This document shows, piece after piece, positions 63,410 through 64,000 of a DNA stretch of 64,000 nucleotides. The position numbers and the translations under genes were made by a program. The DNA lies in contig JAFEUB010001521.1 of assembly GCA_024529925.1 (NCBI GenBank), positions 564,001 through 628,000 of the forward strand. The letters are read 5' to 3'. How positions within the stretch are numbered: the stretch's first letter is position 1; each line of letters starts with the position of its first letter. Below the pieces are notes generated by a model. That model saw only the letters and a list, made by a program, of their open reading frames with translations. It had not been told where the DNA came from and ran no database searches. Source of the DNA: Ophthalmolycus amberensis. Taxonomy: Eukaryota; Chordata; Actinopteri; Perciformes; Zoarcidae.

Positions 63410-64000
63410 CTACGTCTGCGACTCTGTCTCTTGCGCTGCTCCCACCACCCTCCGGATGCTCTTGATTGACAGGTACGTCTCCTCCTCGGGGTCGTAGTAA
63501 TAAAACTTACTCAGGTAGGATATTAGCGGTCTGGACAGAAGTGACGACAAACGTGGGGAAACAAAGTCAGCAATCAGCCAAGTAGCCCTGTGTTTGTCAT
63601 ATTAGTACATTTTCTACTGTGAAATGACAAATCACTCAACATAGCATAGAGTGTTAGCATTTAGACAACACAATTATCTTTAACGTAACAAACCTTCTGT
63701 GGCACAGTAAGAAGTTAAAAGTTAGAGCCTATAGAATCAACTTAATACGGTTAATTGTGAGCAAAGAGCCTCATGTTTAATCTCATATAGCAAGAGCAAA
63801 AGTCCTTTCAGTATCAAAGAGGCGGAGGCGGACTTTGGATGACTCCTCGGAAGTCCCGACACAGTTGGATGCGAGCTTTAAAATAGTTAACATTAGTTAG
63901 AGTGTATATTTACCTGGGCAGTGGAAGCTCCTGGATGTGGTCGATGCGGACCATTTGTCGGATGCAGAAGCGACAGAGATGTTGGAGTGACTTCACGTTG
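63410..64000 (-). CDS. socs7: Suppressor of cytokine signaling 7, C-terminal SOCS box (partial)
   Basis: Two exons: 63914-64000 (cut by the window edge) and 63410-63530, joined in phase with good GT-AG sites. Together they read NVKSLQHLCRFCIRQMVRID, HIQELPLPR and PLISYLSKFYYYDPEEETYL, ending SIRRVVGAAQETESQT. This is a SOCS box: a BC box with the L-x3-C motif (SLQHLCRF) for Elongin B/C, then a LPLP Cul5 box. The KFYYYDPEEE tail is the SOCS7 type; SOCS6, the nearest relative, lacks it. SOCS proteins link SH2-bound phosphotyrosine targets to a Cullin-5 ubiquitin ligase. The SH2 domain and N-terminus lie beyond the right edge. The tail after the YLSIK motif diverges from what I know of mammals. 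Confidence 0.88.

Overview
The window is vertebrate nuclear DNA from a ray-finned (teleost) fish. The evidence is compact genes with GT-AG introns, 54-bp collagen exons, recognisable orthologs of human genes, and dispersed repeats of the kind common in fish (a CAGTGGTGG-ended hAT-like family, long CA/TG runs, GCTAGC/GCTAAC-rich patches). I could assemble six protein genes exon by exon. All six lie on the minus strand, so the window reads 5'->3' from right to left.

From left to right: (1) 435-7650, the 5' part of a type IX collagen alpha-1 gene, running off the left edge. It has a signal peptide joined directly to the COL3 domain and no NC4 exons before the next gene. (2) 9017-12364, complete mrpl4 (mitochondrial ribosomal protein uL4m), nine exons, 302 aa. 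(3) 13864-22455, an AHNAK-like giant repeat protein of about 2610 aa, with a PDZ-like N-terminus in small exons and one 7.6-kb exon holding six 221-aa (663-bp) tandem units. (4) 27522-38309, abcc10 (MRP7-type ABC exporter), 21 exons, about 1552 aa, with an apparently frame-shifted C-terminal tail. (5) 43308-56537, complete sp2 transcription factor, eight exons, 590 aa. (6) 63410-64000, the last two coding exons of socs7 (SOCS box), continuing past the right edge.

The genes do not form a pathway: extracellular matrix, mitochondrial translation, membrane scaffold, drug/lipid export, transcription and cytokine-signal adaptor. SP2 and SOCS7 are both on human 17q, so that pair may be conserved synteny.

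The most striking non-coding structure is a 4.7-kb minisatellite filling most of sp2 intron 2. It has about 169 copies of a 28-bp unit in exact register, with higher-order duplications and variants concentrated at CpG positions. Further signals are UG-repeat 3' splice sites at three exons (sp2 exon 7 also has a complementary CA repeat after it), an 18-bp array abutting an abcc10 donor, near-identical adjacent units in the AHNAK-like exon, and a cluster of five CCAAT boxes upstream of sp2. Transcript ends and 5' UTRs are mostly not determinable from sequence alone. Exon edges are my own splice-site readings, supported by frame continuity.
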